Part shown: one piece after another, positions 21,330-29,972 of the stretch
Layout: each line of letters opens with the position of its first letter
How positions within the stretch are numbered: position 1 is the stretch's first letter
Origin: an uncultured Synechococcaceae cyanobacterium
GTDB taxonomy: Bacteria > Cyanobacteriota > Cyanobacteriia > PCC-6307 > Cyanobiaceae
Assembly (NCBI GenBank): GCA_902572395.1
Contig: CACGFX010000002.1
Span: forward strand, 40,580 to 104,579
Length of the DNA: 64,000 bases
Direction: 5' to 3'
Notes under the pieces: model-generated
The model's database searches: none
What the model was told of the DNA's origin: nothing
The model's input: the letters and a program-made list of their open reading frames with translations, nothing else
Translations under genes and position numbers: made by a program

Positions 21330-22493
21330 GTGAATATTGAACTTGGTTTAAATAAAAAAGTCAGACGGGCTTATGGCATCGATGAAATAGCTTTAGTCCC
21401 TGGTAGTAGAACACTTGATTACGATTTAACTGATCCTTCTTGGTCAATAGGTGATTTCAAAAGGGAAGTTCCGATCGTAGCTAGTGCCATGGATAGTGTT
21501 GTCGATGTCAATACGGCTGTAGAGCTCACAAAATTAGGTTCCCTGGGAGTTATTAATATGGAGGGCATACAAACACGATATGAAAACCCAGATGAAATAT
21601 TAAACCAAATAGCATCAGTTGGGAAGAATGATTTTGTCCCATTAATGCAGAAAATATACAGTGAGCCGGTCAAAGAAGGATTGATTGTACAAAGAATAAA
21701 TGAGGTGAAAGAAAGAGGAGGCATAGCAGCTTTTAGTGGGACTCCTCAAGCTGCCATTAAGTTTAAAGAAACACTTAATAATTCCAAAATAGATTTATTT
21801 TTTCTTCAAGGAACAGTTGTTTCTACTGAACATCTAGGGATGGATGGTAAGGAAACCTTAAATATTAAAGATCTTTGCCAATCTATGAATGTCCCAGTTG
21901 TAGCAGGTAATTGTGTTACTTACGAAGTTGCAAAACTTCTCATGGATGCTGGAGTTGCAGGATTGATGGTTGGTATAGGCCCTGGAGCGGCATGTACATC
22001 AAGAGGAGTATTGGGAATTGGAATCCCTCAAGCAACTGCAATTGCTGATTGTAGTGCGGCAAGAAATGATTACTTTAAAGAAAGTGGTCGTTATATTCCT
22101 ATTATTGGTGATGGAGGAATTGTTACTGGCGGAGATATCTGTAAATGTTTAGCATGTGGAGCAGATGCTGTAATGATTGGATCCCCAATAGCTAAATCCT
22201 CAAACGCTCCAGGTAAAGGATTTCACTGGGGTATGGCTACTCCAAGTCCAGTATTGCCAAGGGGAACAAGAATTGAAGTTGGTTCTACAGGATCCTTAGA
22301 AAGAATAATTAAAGGCCCTGCCTTACTTGATGATGGGACACATAACTTAATAGGAGCCATTAGAACTTCAATGAGTACTCTTGGGGCTAAAAATATTAAA
22401 GAAATGCAGGAAGTTGAAATAGTTATCGCACCATCGCTTCTCACAGAAGGTAAGGTTTATCAAAAAGCTCAGCAGCTTGGGATGGGTAAGTAG
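21330..22493 (+). CDS. guaB3: GuaB3-type IMP dehydrogenase-related protein (no CBS domains)
   Basis: 387 residues from a GTG start. A single TIM-barrel IMPDH domain: N-terminal AYGIDEIALVPGS, barrel segments VASAMDSVVD and MVGIGPGAACTSRGVLGIG (catalytic-loop Cys, about residue 220), then GDGGIVTGGDICKCLACGADAVMIG. The tandem CBS regulatory domains that interrupt ordinary IMPDH of about 490 residues are absent, and this compact type is the GuaB3 group typical of cyanobacteria and actinobacteria. Oxidation of IMP to XMP has been reported for a cyanobacterial GuaB3. Downstream lie Yfr1 and trxA. The divergent gyrA start is 180 bp away. Confidence 0.93.
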   Translation: MNIELGLNKKVRRAYGIDEIALVPGSRTLDYDLTDPSWSIGDFKREVPIVASAMDSVVDVNTAVELTKLGSLGVINMEGIQTRYENPDEILNQIASVGKNDFVPLMQKIYSEPVKEGLIVQRINEVKERGGIAAFSGTPQAAIKFKETLNNSKIDLFFLQGTVVSTEHLGMDGKETLNIKDLCQSMNVPVVAGNCVTYEVAKLLMDAGVAGLMVGIGPGAACTSRGVLGIGIPQATAIADCSAARNDYFKESGRYIPIIGDGGIVTGGDICKCLACGADAVMIGSPIAKSSNAPGKGFHWGMATPSPVLPRGTRIEVGSTGSLERIIKGPALLDDGTHNLIGAIRTSMSTLGAKNIKEMQEVEIVIAPSLLTEGKVYQKAQQLGMGK

Positions 22494-22514
22494 TTCACCT
22501 AGAGCAAATTTATA

Positions 22515-22536
22515 AATCCTTAGTGAATTAAGGATT
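22515..22536 (+). terminator. Hairpin after guaB3, possible terminator or RNA end
   Basis: Perfect 8-bp inverted repeat AATCCTTA/TAAGGATT with a 6-nt loop, 22 nt beyond the guaB3 stop. There is no uninterrupted T-run after it, so a classical intrinsic terminator is doubtful; it may protect the 3' end of the guaB3 mRNA. Confidence 0.4.
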
Positions 22537-22563
22537 AATTTGAAAAATTTTCTAATTAGGAGT

Positions 22564-22569
22564 TATTAT
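22564..22569 (+). promoter_or_regulatory. Probable -10 element of the Yfr1 promoter
   Basis: TATTAT, placed 8 nt before the first G of the Yfr1 RNA; no good -35 is visible, as is common for strong cyanobacterial promoters of this AT-rich genus. Assigned from spacing only. Confidence 0.5.
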
Positions 22570-22577
22570 GAATTGAT

Positions 22578-22632
22578 GGGGGTAACCCCATACTCCTCAC
22601 ACACTAAATCGCCCGATTAATCGGGCTTTTTT
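22578..22632 (+). ncRNA. yfr1: Small regulatory RNA Yfr1
   Basis: About 55 nt between guaB3 and trxA. Seen: a 5' hairpin GGGG-GTAA-CCCC, the single-stranded ultraconserved core ACTCCTCACAC (22592-22602), and a 3' intrinsic terminator hairpin GCCCGA-TTAA-TCGGGC followed by six T. This order, the core and the position upstream of trxA are those of Yfr1, an abundant RNA conserved across cyanobacteria that represses outer-membrane porin translation by base pairing with its core. The identical 13-nt ACTCCTCACACAC recurs at 50493-50505. Confidence 0.95.
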
Positions 22633-22723
22633 AGATATTTTGTTACTTATATTATTTAATCTGTAATGAAATCATCACTTAAAAGAATTGCCTGCTAAAT
22701 TTTCAAAAAGGAATACTTAAATT

Positions 22724-23047
22724 ATGTCATCAGCTCCAGCCGTAACTGATTCTTCATTTGACAAGGATGTACTGCAAAGTGATCTACCAGTATTGGTTGA
22801 TTTTTGGGCACCATGGTGCGGTCCATGTAGGATGGTTGCACCTGTTGTAGAAGAAATCTCAAAAGACTTTGAAGGGAAAATTAAAGTTTTTAAATTAAAC
22901 ACAGATGAGAATCCAAATGTAGCGAGTCAATACGGAATTAGAAGTATTCCTACATTAATGATCTTTAAAGGAGGTCAAAAAGTTGATACCGTTGTTGGTG
23001 CTGTGCCAAAAGCAACTCTTTCGAGCACTTTAACTAAGCATTTATAA
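22724..23047 (+). CDS. trxA: Thioredoxin
   Basis: 107 residues, m-type thioredoxin. Seen: the active site WAPWCGPCR (about 32-40) with the redox WCGPC pair, then FKLNTDENP, the cis-proline segment [11 protein letters not shown] (about 77-87) and VVGAVPK. Reduces target disulfides with electrons from ferredoxin or NADPH reductases, and regulates carbon-metabolism enzymes. Starts at ATG 22724, 92 nt after the Yfr1 terminator; hisH follows 11 bp downstream and rsmD 13 bp after that, suggesting a trxA-hisH-rsmD transcript. Confidence 0.97.
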   Translation: MSSAPAVTDSSFDKDVLQSDLPVLVDFWAPWCGPCRMVAPVVEEISKDFEGKIKVFKLNTDENPNVASQYGIRSIPTLMIFKGGQKVDTVVGAVPKATLSSTLTKHL

Positions 23048-23058
23048 ATTTAAAAGCT

Positions 23059-23676
23059 TTGCATAAAATTGGACTTATAGACTATGGAATGGGTAATATT
23101 CATTCTGTAACAAAATCTCTAGAAAGTCTTGGAGAAGAAATTATATTAATTAAAAACTTTAATGATGCCAAGCTTTGTAAGGCGATAATACTTCCTGGGG
23201 TTGGAGCATTTGATCCGGCGATGAAGAATCTAATAAATACTGATTTGATAACTGATTTGAAAAACTGGATTAAAAGTGGGAAATCCTTTTTTGGGATATG
23301 TTTAGGTCTACAACTCCTTTTTGATTCTAGTGATGAAGGAAAAGTTCAAGGTTTGGGAATTTTAAAAGGAAAAATACAAAAAATACCCAATATTATTAAC
23401 CAAAGAATCCCACACATGGGTTGGGGCCAACTTTTACCTACAAAAAATAATACTTTATTTGGGATTGAAGAATTAAATAATTGGGTCTATTTTGTACATT
23501 CCTATCATGCAATCCCAGATGACTTAAATATTATTGCAGCTCAGGTTGATTATGGCTCTGAAAAATTAACTGCAATGATAGAGAAGGATAATTTATTGGC
23601 CTGTCAATTTCATCCGGAAAAATCTGGAATAACTGGTGAAAAACTTTTGAGAAGATGGCTGAGTAATATTCAATAA
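23059..23676 (+). CDS. hisH: Imidazole glycerol phosphate synthase subunit HisH (glutamine amidotransferase)
   Basis: Releases ammonia from glutamine for HisF in histidine and AICAR formation. 205 residues. Seen: IDYGMGNIHSV at the N-terminus, oxyanion-hole PGVGAFD (about 51-57), nucleophile Cys in FFGICLGLQLLF (about residue 79) and the His-Glu of QFHPEKSG (about 185-187). Starts at a TTG (23059), the only plausible initiation codon before the conserved IDYG. hisF is not adjacent. It follows trxA by 11 bp. Confidence 0.96.
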   Translation: MHKIGLIDYGMGNIHSVTKSLESLGEEIILIKNFNDAKLCKAIILPGVGAFDPAMKNLINTDLITDLKNWIKSGKSFFGICLGLQLLFDSSDEGKVQGLGILKGKIQKIPNIINQRIPHMGWGQLLPTKNNTLFGIEELNNWVYFVHSYHAIPDDLNIIAAQVDYGSEKLTAMIEKDNLLACQFHPEKSGITGEKLLRRWLSNIQ

Positions 23677-23689
23677 CAGATGCTTAGGG

Positions 23690-24289
23690 ATGAAGACTAA
23701 CTTAAGATTAATAGGTGGTAAAAAACTCCAAAGTCCAAATAATTCTTATACCAGACCTACAACTTTGAGAGTGAGAGAGGCCATATTTAGTATATTGAAC
23801 AAAAGAGTTGAAAATAGTAATTGGTTAGATTTATTTAGTGGAACAGGGGCCATATCTTGTGAAGCCTATAATCACGGGGCGAGCAAAATAATTGCAATTG
23901 AAAAAAACAAAATCAACTCAAAAGTTTGCTTAGAAAATTTACTCTCGTTGGAGAATATAGAGATTAGGAGAAATGATATCGAAGTTATTTGTAAAGATGT
24001 TTTGAAATGGACAAAACCTAATTATGAGAGAAACTTATCATCTAGAAATATGGATTTAAATAAATTAAAATTTGATTTTGTTTACCTAGATCCTCCATAC
24101 CATGAGGATTTTCATGAATTAGTTTTAAATCAATTATTTAATTGCAATATTTTAAAAAAAGATTCAACAGTTATTTGTGAACATTCTAAAAATCTATTTA
24201 TTAAAAAAAGTACTTTGTGGGAAACTGTAGATGTACGAAATTATGGGCAGTCAAGATTAACATTTTTAATCAATGTCCAGCATCCCTGA
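23690..24289 (+). CDS. rsmD: 16S rRNA (guanine-N2) methyltransferase RsmD
   Basis: 199 residues. Methylates G966 of 16S rRNA (E. coli numbering) using S-adenosylmethionine. Seen: [15 protein letters not shown] near residue 22-36, SAM-binding [15 protein letters not shown] (about 46-60), AIEKN, and the catalytic motif IV LDPPYH near residue 128. Together they are diagnostic of the RsmD/YhhF group. The last 24 nt overlap, on the opposite strand, the 3' end of petG. Starts at ATG 23690. Confidence 0.94.
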   Translation: MKTNLRLIGGKKLQSPNNSYTRPTTLRVREAIFSILNKRVENSNWLDLFSGTGAISCEAYNHGASKIIAIEKNKINSKVCLENLLSLENIEIRRNDIEVICKDVLKWTKPNYERNLSSRNMDLNKLKFDFVYLDPPYHEDFHELVLNQLFNCNILKKDSTVICEHSKNLFIKKSTLWETVDVRNYGQSRLTFLINVQHP

Positions 24290-24385
24290 ACCTCTTCTGT
24301 ATTGATTCCATGCACTTACGAATAATCCAAGAAGAGTTATTGGGACTAAACCTAAAACAATTCCACATAGAAGAGGCTCGATCAT
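24266..24385 (-). CDS. petG: Cytochrome b6f complex subunit PetG
   Basis: 39 residues, too short for common ORF filters. Seen: N-terminal [13 protein letters not shown], one transmembrane helix (about 4-25) and a polar tail with [11 protein letters not shown], which is the conserved PetG pattern. PetG is a small subunit needed for stability of the thylakoid cytochrome b6f complex. It overlaps the 3' end of rsmD by 24 nt on the opposite strand, and faces away from the neighbouring cytochrome c gene, whose GTG start lies 55 bp beyond the petG start, so the two genes share a short divergent promoter region. Confidence 0.93.
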   Translation of the reverse strand: MIEPLLCGIVLGLVPITLLGLFVSAWNQYRRGSGMLDID

Positions 24386-24440
24386 TTTTTTGCCTTTTTT
24401 AAATTTCTTACTCACAATTGTTACATAGAGACTATTTTTT

Positions 24441-24827
24441 GTGTCAACATCTTCATCAACTGCAGCAGAAAGAGACTTTAAGAGAGAATTCTTAAAAATA
24501 CTTTTTGTTGTATTTGGAGTCTTATTGATTTGTTTTTCAATATTTTTCGTAAATCATCATGAAAATAACAAATATATCATTGAAACTCTTGAGCTTAATG
24601 GCTCTGCTGAGGAAGGAGATGCTCTTTTTAAGATAAATTGTGTTGGATGTCATGGCATTACAGCAAGAGGATTAGTGGGCCCTGACTTACACTCAATAAC
24701 TCAACGTTTGAATGATAAAGAGATAATAAAACAAGTTACTGGAGGCCTGACACCTCCTATGCCAAGTTTTGAAATTGATCCTGTAAATATGTCTAATCTA
24801 TTAAAATATCTTCATAGCCTTGAATGA
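24441..24827 (+). CDS. Membrane-anchored monoheme cytochrome c (CytM-like)
   Basis: 128 residues from a GTG start. Seen: an N-terminal hydrophobic anchor (about 18-40), then a class I cytochrome c domain with heme-binding CVGCH (about 67-71) and the distal methionine probably in TPPMPSF near residue 106. Size and anchor fit the cytochrome cM group of cyanobacteria, a non-essential electron carrier on the lumenal or periplasmic side, but other small anchored cytochromes would look the same. It is divergent from petG. Its stop overlaps the ATG of the following methyltransferase by 4 nt (ATGA), indicating translational coupling. Confidence 0.88.
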   Translation: MSTSSSTAAERDFKREFLKILFVVFGVLLICFSIFFVNHHENNKYIIETLELNGSAEEGDALFKINCVGCHGITARGLVGPDLHSITQRLNDKEIIKQVTGGLTPPMPSFEIDPVNMSNLLKYLHSLE

Positions 24828-25576
24828 TTTTGGGAAAAAATTTTTCGAATTTAAAGGTAATTTTAGTTGAACCAAGTGGCCCTTTAAATGTAGGCAGCGT
24901 TGCTAGATTATGTAGTAATTTTGAAGTTGATGAATTAAGAATTGTTTCTCCTAAATGCGACATATTTTCTTTAGAAGCAAAAAAAATGGCTCTTAAAGGT
25001 CAAAAATTTCTTAAACATTGTAAGGTTTTTGATGATCTTCAAAAAGCAATTTTTGATTGTGATTTGGTTTTAGCATCTTGTGGAAGGATTGATGTAAATA
25101 AAGATTCATTTTTTGTATCTTCTGAAGATATATTTGATTGGACTTCAACCTTTGAGAAGATAAATAATTTAGCAATTATATTTGGGAGAGAAAATAGTGG
25201 TTTAACTAATAGTGAATTACTTCTAGCAAATAAAACTTTTAATATTCCAACTTCTCAGAACAATCCTTCATTAAATCTTTCTCACGCTGTTTCAATAGTT
25301 TTGTATGAATTAAATAAGACTTCTAAAAAGAATTTAAATAATGAATTAAAAGTTTTTAACTTGGCATCATCGAAAGAAGTACATGATACATTTGTGGAGA
25401 TTGAGGAAATGCTTTTGCGAGTTGGATACCTCTTAAAACATACCTCCAAGGCAAAAATCAGTAAATTTAAGAATTTCATTTTGAGGGCAAATACATCAAT
25501 GCACGAAATAAATGTTTTAAGAGGAATTGTCCATCAAATAAACTGGTTTTTGAACAATTCAAAAAAAAATAAGTAA
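24824..25576 (+). CDS. trmJ: TrmJ-type SPOUT tRNA/rRNA 2'-O-methyltransferase
   Basis: 250 residues. Seen: motif 1 EPSGPLNVGSVARLCSNF (about 16-33), motif 2 IIFGRENSGLTNSEL (about 121-135) and motif 3 NPSLNLSHAVSIVLYEL (about 146-162), which form the SAM-binding trefoil knot of SpoU/TrmH-family RNA ribose methyltransferases. The C-terminal extension of about 80 residues fits TrmJ (tRNA position 32 methylation) better than TrmH. Substrate is inferred. It overlaps the cytochrome c gene by 4 nt. Confidence 0.9.
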   Translation: MILGKNFSNLKVILVEPSGPLNVGSVARLCSNFEVDELRIVSPKCDIFSLEAKKMALKGQKFLKHCKVFDDLQKAIFDCDLVLASCGRIDVNKDSFFVSSEDIFDWTSTFEKINNLAIIFGRENSGLTNSELLLANKTFNIPTSQNNPSLNLSHAVSIVLYELNKTSKKNLNNELKVFNLASSKEVHDTFVEIEEMLLRVGYLLKHTSKAKISKFKNFILRANTSMHEINVLRGIVHQINWFLNNSKKNK

Positions 25577-25694
25577 GTACAAATTTGATTAGTTATTATT
25601 CATTATCTTGTTTTAATTCGATAGGGATATTTACTAAAAACATTTTCTGAAGTAGCATCTATTGATTATTTGAATATTTAAGAAAACTAAAACT

Positions 25695-26783
25695 GTGCCT
25701 ACAACAAAGAAAAGAAGAGTTTTTCCTTTTACAGCAGTAATTGGTCAAGAAGAAATGAAATTGGCTCTCTTGTTAAATGTTATTGATCCAAGAATAGGAG
25801 GAGTAATGATAATGGGTGATAGAGGGACTGGAAAGTCTACTACAATCAGAGCCTTAGCTGATTTGTTGCCTGCAATCGATGTTGTTAAAGACGATCCATA
25901 TAATAGTTCACTAGTAGATCCTGATTTACAAAGTAAAGAAGTTTTGGAAAAAATTATTCAAGGAGAAAATTTAGAGAGTATTCAAAAACAAGTACCTATG
26001 GTTGACTTGCCTTTAGGGGCTACTGAGGACAGGCTTTGTGGAACCATTGATATAGAAAAGGCTTTGAGTGAAGGCGTTAAAGCATTCGAACCTGGATTGT
26101 TGGCTAAAGCTAATAGGGGTTTACTATACGTTGATGAAGTGAATTTACTTGATGATCATTTAGTTGATGTACTTTTAGATTCGGCCGCTTCCGGATGGAA
26201 TACAGTTGAAAGGGAGGGGGTCTCAGTTCGACATCCTGCGAGGTTTGTCCTTATTGGTTCAGGAAATCCAGAAGAAGGTGAATTAAGGCCTCAACTATTG
26301 GACAGGTTTGGAATGAGTGTTGAAGTTAAGACAGTTAGAGACGCTGAATTAAGAGTTCAAGTAGTTGATCAAAGAACTTCTTTTGATGATAATCCTGATG
26401 AGTTTTCATTGAGTGTTGAGAAACAACAGGATGAACTTCAACAAAAAGTTATTAAAGCACAAGAAATGTTAAATTCTGTTCAAATGGACGATGACTTAAG
26501 ATTGAATATTTCTGCAATCTGCGGAGAACTAGATGTGGATGGTTTACGTGGAGATATTGTTACAAATAGATCTGCAAGGGCAATTGCAGCATTTGAGGGC
26601 AGAACTGAAGTGCAAGAAGATGACATAGCAAGGGTTATTTCTTGTTCTTTAAGACATAGACTTAGAAAAGATCCCTTGGAACAAGTTGATTCAGGTGAAA
26701 AAGTTATTCAAGCTTTTTGTAAAGTATTTGATTTAGATGAAAAAGAAAATCTTTCAAAATTTCAATTGTCTGCCGAAGCTTAA
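25695..26783 (+). CDS. chlI: Magnesium chelatase ATPase subunit I
   Basis: AAA+ subunit of the ChlIDH complex that inserts Mg2+ into protoporphyrin IX, the first committed step of chlorophyll synthesis. 362 residues from a GTG start. Seen: [14 protein letters not shown], Walker [12 protein letters not shown] (about 41-51), [11 protein letters not shown], Walker [17 protein letters not shown] (about 143-158), and sensor motifs [19 protein letters not shown]. Upstream 118 bp are AT-rich without visible features. ruvC follows 5 bp downstream, so a chlI-ruvC-(5-FTHF cyclo-ligase)-sufE-hom run is likely co-transcribed. Confidence 0.98.
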   Translation: MPTTKKRRVFPFTAVIGQEEMKLALLLNVIDPRIGGVMIMGDRGTGKSTTIRALADLLPAIDVVKDDPYNSSLVDPDLQSKEVLEKIIQGENLESIQKQVPMVDLPLGATEDRLCGTIDIEKALSEGVKAFEPGLLAKANRGLLYVDEVNLLDDHLVDVLLDSAASGWNTVEREGVSVRHPARFVLIGSGNPEEGELRPQLLDRFGMSVEVKTVRDAELRVQVVDQRTSFDDNPDEFSLSVEKQQDELQQKVIKAQEMLNSVQMDDDLRLNISAICGELDVDGLRGDIVTNRSARAIAAFEGRTEVQEDDIARVISCSLRHRLRKDPLEQVDSGEKVIQAFCKVFDLDEKENLSKFQLSAEA

Positions 26784-26788
26784 TAACA

Positions 26789-27262
26789 GTGAGAATAATT
26801 GGGATTGACCCTGGATTGGCTAGAGTTGGTTATGGAATAATTGAGATAGAAAATGAAAGAAAGATATTATTAGATTGCGGTGTTATTGAGACAGGTAAAG
26901 ATAAAAAAGAAGAAGATAGACTTTATGAGATATTTCATGATCTTAATGAATTATTAAATCATTGGAACCCCACTGCAGCTGCAGTAGAAAAATTTTTCTT
27001 TTACAGGTCAAGCACTACCATTAGTGTGGTGCAGGCCAGAGGGGTAATTATGATGGTATTGGCCTCTAAAAAAATTCATGTTAGTGAGTATTCACCTGCT
27101 CAGATAAAATTAACAATTGCTGGGTCTGGAAAGGCATCTAAGAAAGATATTATTGATGCTGTTATGTATAACTTAGATCTTAACAAACCTCCAAAACCTG
27201 ATGATTCAGCAGATGCATTGGCTATTGCACTCACAAAACTAAATGAGGATGGGTTTAACTGA
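26789..27262 (+). CDS. ruvC: Holliday junction endonuclease RuvC
   Basis: 157 residues from a GTG start. Resolves four-way DNA junctions during recombination repair. Seen: the first catalytic Asp in [15 protein letters not shown] (residue 7), the Glu in [10 protein letters not shown] (about residue 67), [16 protein letters not shown], and the last acidic pair in [12 protein letters not shown] (about 139-142). This is the complete RNase H-like RuvC set at normal length. It follows chlI by 5 bp. Confidence 0.97.
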   Translation: MRIIGIDPGLARVGYGIIEIENERKILLDCGVIETGKDKKEEDRLYEIFHDLNELLNHWNPTAAAVEKFFFYRSSTTISVVQARGVIMMVLASKKIHVSEYSPAQIKLTIAGSGKASKKDIIDAVMYNLDLNKPPKPDDSADALAIALTKLNEDGFN

Positions 27263-27271
27263 AAATTTAAA

Positions 27272-27829
27272 ATGACGATCTTTAAAAATAAGAAATTAGA
27301 GAGGGATACGTTTAGAAAACTAAGAGATGGGATTTCTCTCAATCAAAGAGAAAATGTAGAAAAGAATGTAAAATTGTATATTGATTCCTTTGTTAAGGGA
27401 TATAAAAATATTGGTTTTATAGCCATATATTGGCCTCTAAAAAATGAAGTTGATATAAGAAGTCTCAAGAAAAAATTTACTTTAGCTTTGCCCAGATGTA
27501 AAGATAAAAAAGAGTTGTTATTTTATCCATGGGACGAAAAACCTCTTACCAAAGATTCTGAGGGAATATTAAGTCCAAATAACTCTTCCCCATTAAGTCA
27601 TTTGCAGATAAGCATGATATTTGTACCATGTCTTTCCGTTGATAAAAATTTAATAAGGTTAGGTTATGGAGGAGGTTATTTTGATAAATTAAGGAGAGAT
27701 AATGATTGGAGAAATGTTCCATGCATTGGAGTATTAACTTCTAATTGTGTAAGTAAGAGCCCATTAACAAGAGCTGAGTGGGATATTCCTTTATCAGGCT
27801 TTATCACAGAAAAAGAAATATTTGTATAA
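27272..27829 (+). CDS. 5-formyltetrahydrofolate cyclo-ligase
   Basis: 185 residues. Converts 5-formyl-THF to 5,10-methenyl-THF with ATP, recycling a storage folate. Seen: N-terminal KLERDTFRKLRDG, YWPLKNEVDI (about 51-60), ALPRC, and the nucleotide-binding LGYGGGYFDKLRRD near residue 130-143. The usual Lys/Arg-rich start and the glycine motif are diagnostic. It follows ruvC by 9 bp. Normal length for the YgfA/MTHFS family. Confidence 0.94.
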   Translation: MTIFKNKKLERDTFRKLRDGISLNQRENVEKNVKLYIDSFVKGYKNIGFIAIYWPLKNEVDIRSLKKKFTLALPRCKDKKELLFYPWDEKPLTKDSEGILSPNNSSPLSHLQISMIFVPCLSVDKNLIRLGYGGGYFDKLRRDNDWRNVPCIGVLTSNCVSKSPLTRAEWDIPLSGFITEKEIFV

Positions 27830-27867
27830 TAGAAGATTCATTAATTGATTAATTTATAGTTTTAAAA

Positions 27868-28293
27868 ATGGAAAATCAGAAAAAATACAATAATTTATCA
27901 AAATTAGTAGAGAAGTTGAAGAAATCAAAAGATCCAAAAAGAAAATATGAATACATTTTGTGGTTAGGCAAAAAATTGAAACAACCAGAAAGTGAAATCC
28001 TTGTTGAAGAAAATAAAGTTAAGGGATGCGTTTCAGAAGTTTTTGTTAAGGCAAATATTAAAGGCGGTAAATTATTTTGGGAAGGATATTCTGATGCCCT
28101 AATAACCAAGGGTTTATTAGCATTCTTAATTACTGGTTTAAATGAATTAACTCCAAGTGAGGTTGTTAAAATAGATAAGAGATTTATTGAAGATACTGGT
28201 TTGAAAGCAAGCTTAACACCATCAAGATCAAATGGTTTTTTAAACATTTTGTTGAAAATGCAGTCTCAAGCAAATGAATTTTTGTTGGTCTAA
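27868..28293 (+). CDS. sufE: SufE cysteine-desulfurase partner
   Basis: 141 residues. Accepts persulfide sulfur from SufS for Fe-S cluster assembly. Seen: LGKKLKQPESEI, the active-site Cys in VKGCVSEVFV (about residue 53), WEGYSDALITKGLLAFLI and the C-terminal LTPSRSNGFLNIL, the standard SufE arrangement. The suf core operon is not in the window. It is 38 bp upstream of hom in the same orientation. Confidence 0.95.
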   Translation: MENQKKYNNLSKLVEKLKKSKDPKRKYEYILWLGKKLKQPESEILVEENKVKGCVSEVFVKANIKGGKLFWEGYSDALITKGLLAFLITGLNELTPSEVVKIDKRFIEDTGLKASLTPSRSNGFLNILLKMQSQANEFLLV

Positions 28294-28331
28294 TAATATA
28301 AAATTAAACTCAAAGTTAAAAGAAATAAAAA

Positions 28332-29633
28332 ATGAGAAAATGCAAAATTGGGATTGTAGGCTTTGGAACTGTAGGTTCAGGGATTTATAAAATATTAAGT
28401 TCCGAAGTTGATACACATCCAATTCTAAAAGAAATAGAAATTGCAAAAATTGCAGTTAAAGATCTTTATAAAAAAAGGGATATTGAGCTAGATAATAATT
28501 TATTAACTGATGATCCATTTAAACTAATTAATGACCCCTCTATAGATGTCATTGTTGAAGTAATGGGAGGAGTTGATTTAGCGAAAGATATTATTCTGCA
28601 ATCATTAAAATTAGGTAAATCTGTTGTTACGGCAAATAAAGCAGTCATTGCAAGATATGGAGAAGAAATATATAAAACTGCATCTAAAGAAGGAGTTTAT
28701 ATTTTGTCAGAGGCGGCAGTTTGCGGGGGGATTCCTATAATTGAACCTTTAAAAAGATCATTAAAAAGTAATAGCATAAAAAAAATGGTTGGGATAATAA
28801 ATGGCACAACAAATTTTATTCTTTCAAAGATGACAAATGAAAAAGCTGATTACAAGGAGACCTTAAAATTGGCCCAAAAACTTGGGTATGCAGAATTTGA
28901 TCCAACTGCAGATGTTGAGGGCCATGATGCTGCTGATAAGATTTCAATTCTTAGTGAACTTGCATTTGGAGGGAAAATCAAAAGAGAGGAGATTCATTCT
29001 GAGGGCATTAGTAAAATTAATCTAAAGGATATCGAATATGCCAATAAATTAGGGTTTGAAATAAAACTTTTAGCGCTCTCCGAAAGGGGACAAATTAATA
29101 GTAATGATTCACTCGCTTTGAATATTTGGGTAGGACCCTCTTTGATTCCAAAATCTCATCCATTGGCAACAGTTAAGGGAGTTAATAATGCCTTATTGAT
29201 TGAGGCGGATCCTCTTGGAGAGATAATGTTATATGGTCCAGGTGCAGGGAGTGGCCCAACTGCTGCATCAGTAGTATCAGATATATTAAATTTGCATGCC
29301 GCCTCAGTAAAAAATAATAATTTAATAGATCCATTATTATCTTTTGATTTCTGGAGAAACTGCCATATAATAGGTTCTTCGCAAATAAATAAAAAAAATT
29401 ACCTTAGAATTATTTGCCTTGATAGTCCAGGTGTCATAGGAAAGATTGGAGATATTTTTGGAAAGAATAATGTATCAATCGAATCAATTGTTCAACTTGA
29501 TGCTAGTGAGGATAAGGCTGAAATTGTCGTTATTACTCATGAGGTGAATAATGGAGATTTTGAGAGATCGAAAGATGAAATAAATTCGCTAAATGAAGTC
29601 AAAATTATTGCAAGTCAATTAAGTTGTATTTAA
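28332..29633 (+). CDS. hom: Homoserine dehydrogenase
   Basis: 433 residues. Reduces aspartate semialdehyde to homoserine for threonine, methionine and isoleucine. Seen: NAD(P)-binding GIVGFGTVGSG (about 6-16), VTANKAVIARYG (about 99-110), the IINGTTNFIL segment near residue 155, DPTADVEGHDAADK near 190-203, and a C-terminal ACT domain (about 355-430, LRIICLDSPGVIGKIGDIFG) that in the family allows feedback by threonine. Normal monofunctional form with no aspartokinase fusion. Confidence 0.97.
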   Translation: MRKCKIGIVGFGTVGSGIYKILSSEVDTHPILKEIEIAKIAVKDLYKKRDIELDNNLLTDDPFKLINDPSIDVIVEVMGGVDLAKDIILQSLKLGKSVVTANKAVIARYGEEIYKTASKEGVYILSEAAVCGGIPIIEPLKRSLKSNSIKKMVGIINGTTNFILSKMTNEKADYKETLKLAQKLGYAEFDPTADVEGHDAADKISILSELAFGGKIKREEIHSEGISKINLKDIEYANKLGFEIKLLALSERGQINSNDSLALNIWVGPSLIPKSHPLATVKGVNNALLIEADPLGEIMLYGPGAGSGPTAASVVSDILNLHAASVKNNNLIDPLLSFDFWRNCHIIGSSQINKKNYLRIICLDSPGVIGKIGDIFGKNNVSIESIVQLDASEDKAEIVVITHEVNNGDFERSKDEINSLNEVKIIASQLSCI

Positions 29634-29703
29634 AAAAATAGTTTGCAAATTTCTTTATAGCTTGGTAAACCGAAGAAAGTAAGTGTTTGGTTTTAGCACC
29701 TTA

Positions 29704-29955
29704 ATGATTTATTCAAAACTATTAGACAATAAGAATGAAAATAATAAATTAATTTTTTCTGAAAACCTTTATAAAGGTGCTTGTGTAAAAATTAAAAATA
29801 GTAATAAGACTTTTCAAGTAATTGGTTTAAATATAGGTAAAGAAATTTGTTGGGTGAGAGAGTGGCCTTTTGCTTGTAATTCTAAAAAAACATTTGCTTT
29901 AGAAATTAGTCAAATAACCTTACAAATTTTCTGCTCAAATAATTCTTCAGAATAA
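29704..29955 (+). CDS. Small conserved cyanobacterial protein, unknown function
   Basis: 83 residues if started at the ATG at 29704; the frame also opens at a GTG at 29683, adding MFGFSTL, with no convincing ribosome binding site for either. It looks like a small beta-rich soluble protein (YKGACVKIKNSNKTFQVIGL, then CWVREWPF), a pattern reminiscent of short SH3-like or KOW-type barrels, but I cannot name the family. It lies between hom and the ABC transporter genes in the same orientation, 17 bp before the latter, and could be part of that operon. Confidence 0.8.
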   Translation: MIYSKLLDNKNENNKLIFSENLYKGACVKIKNSNKTFQVIGLNIGKEICWVREWPFACNSKKTFALEISQITLQIFCSNNSSE

Positions 29956-29972
29956 TTAAGAATTAAGGAATT

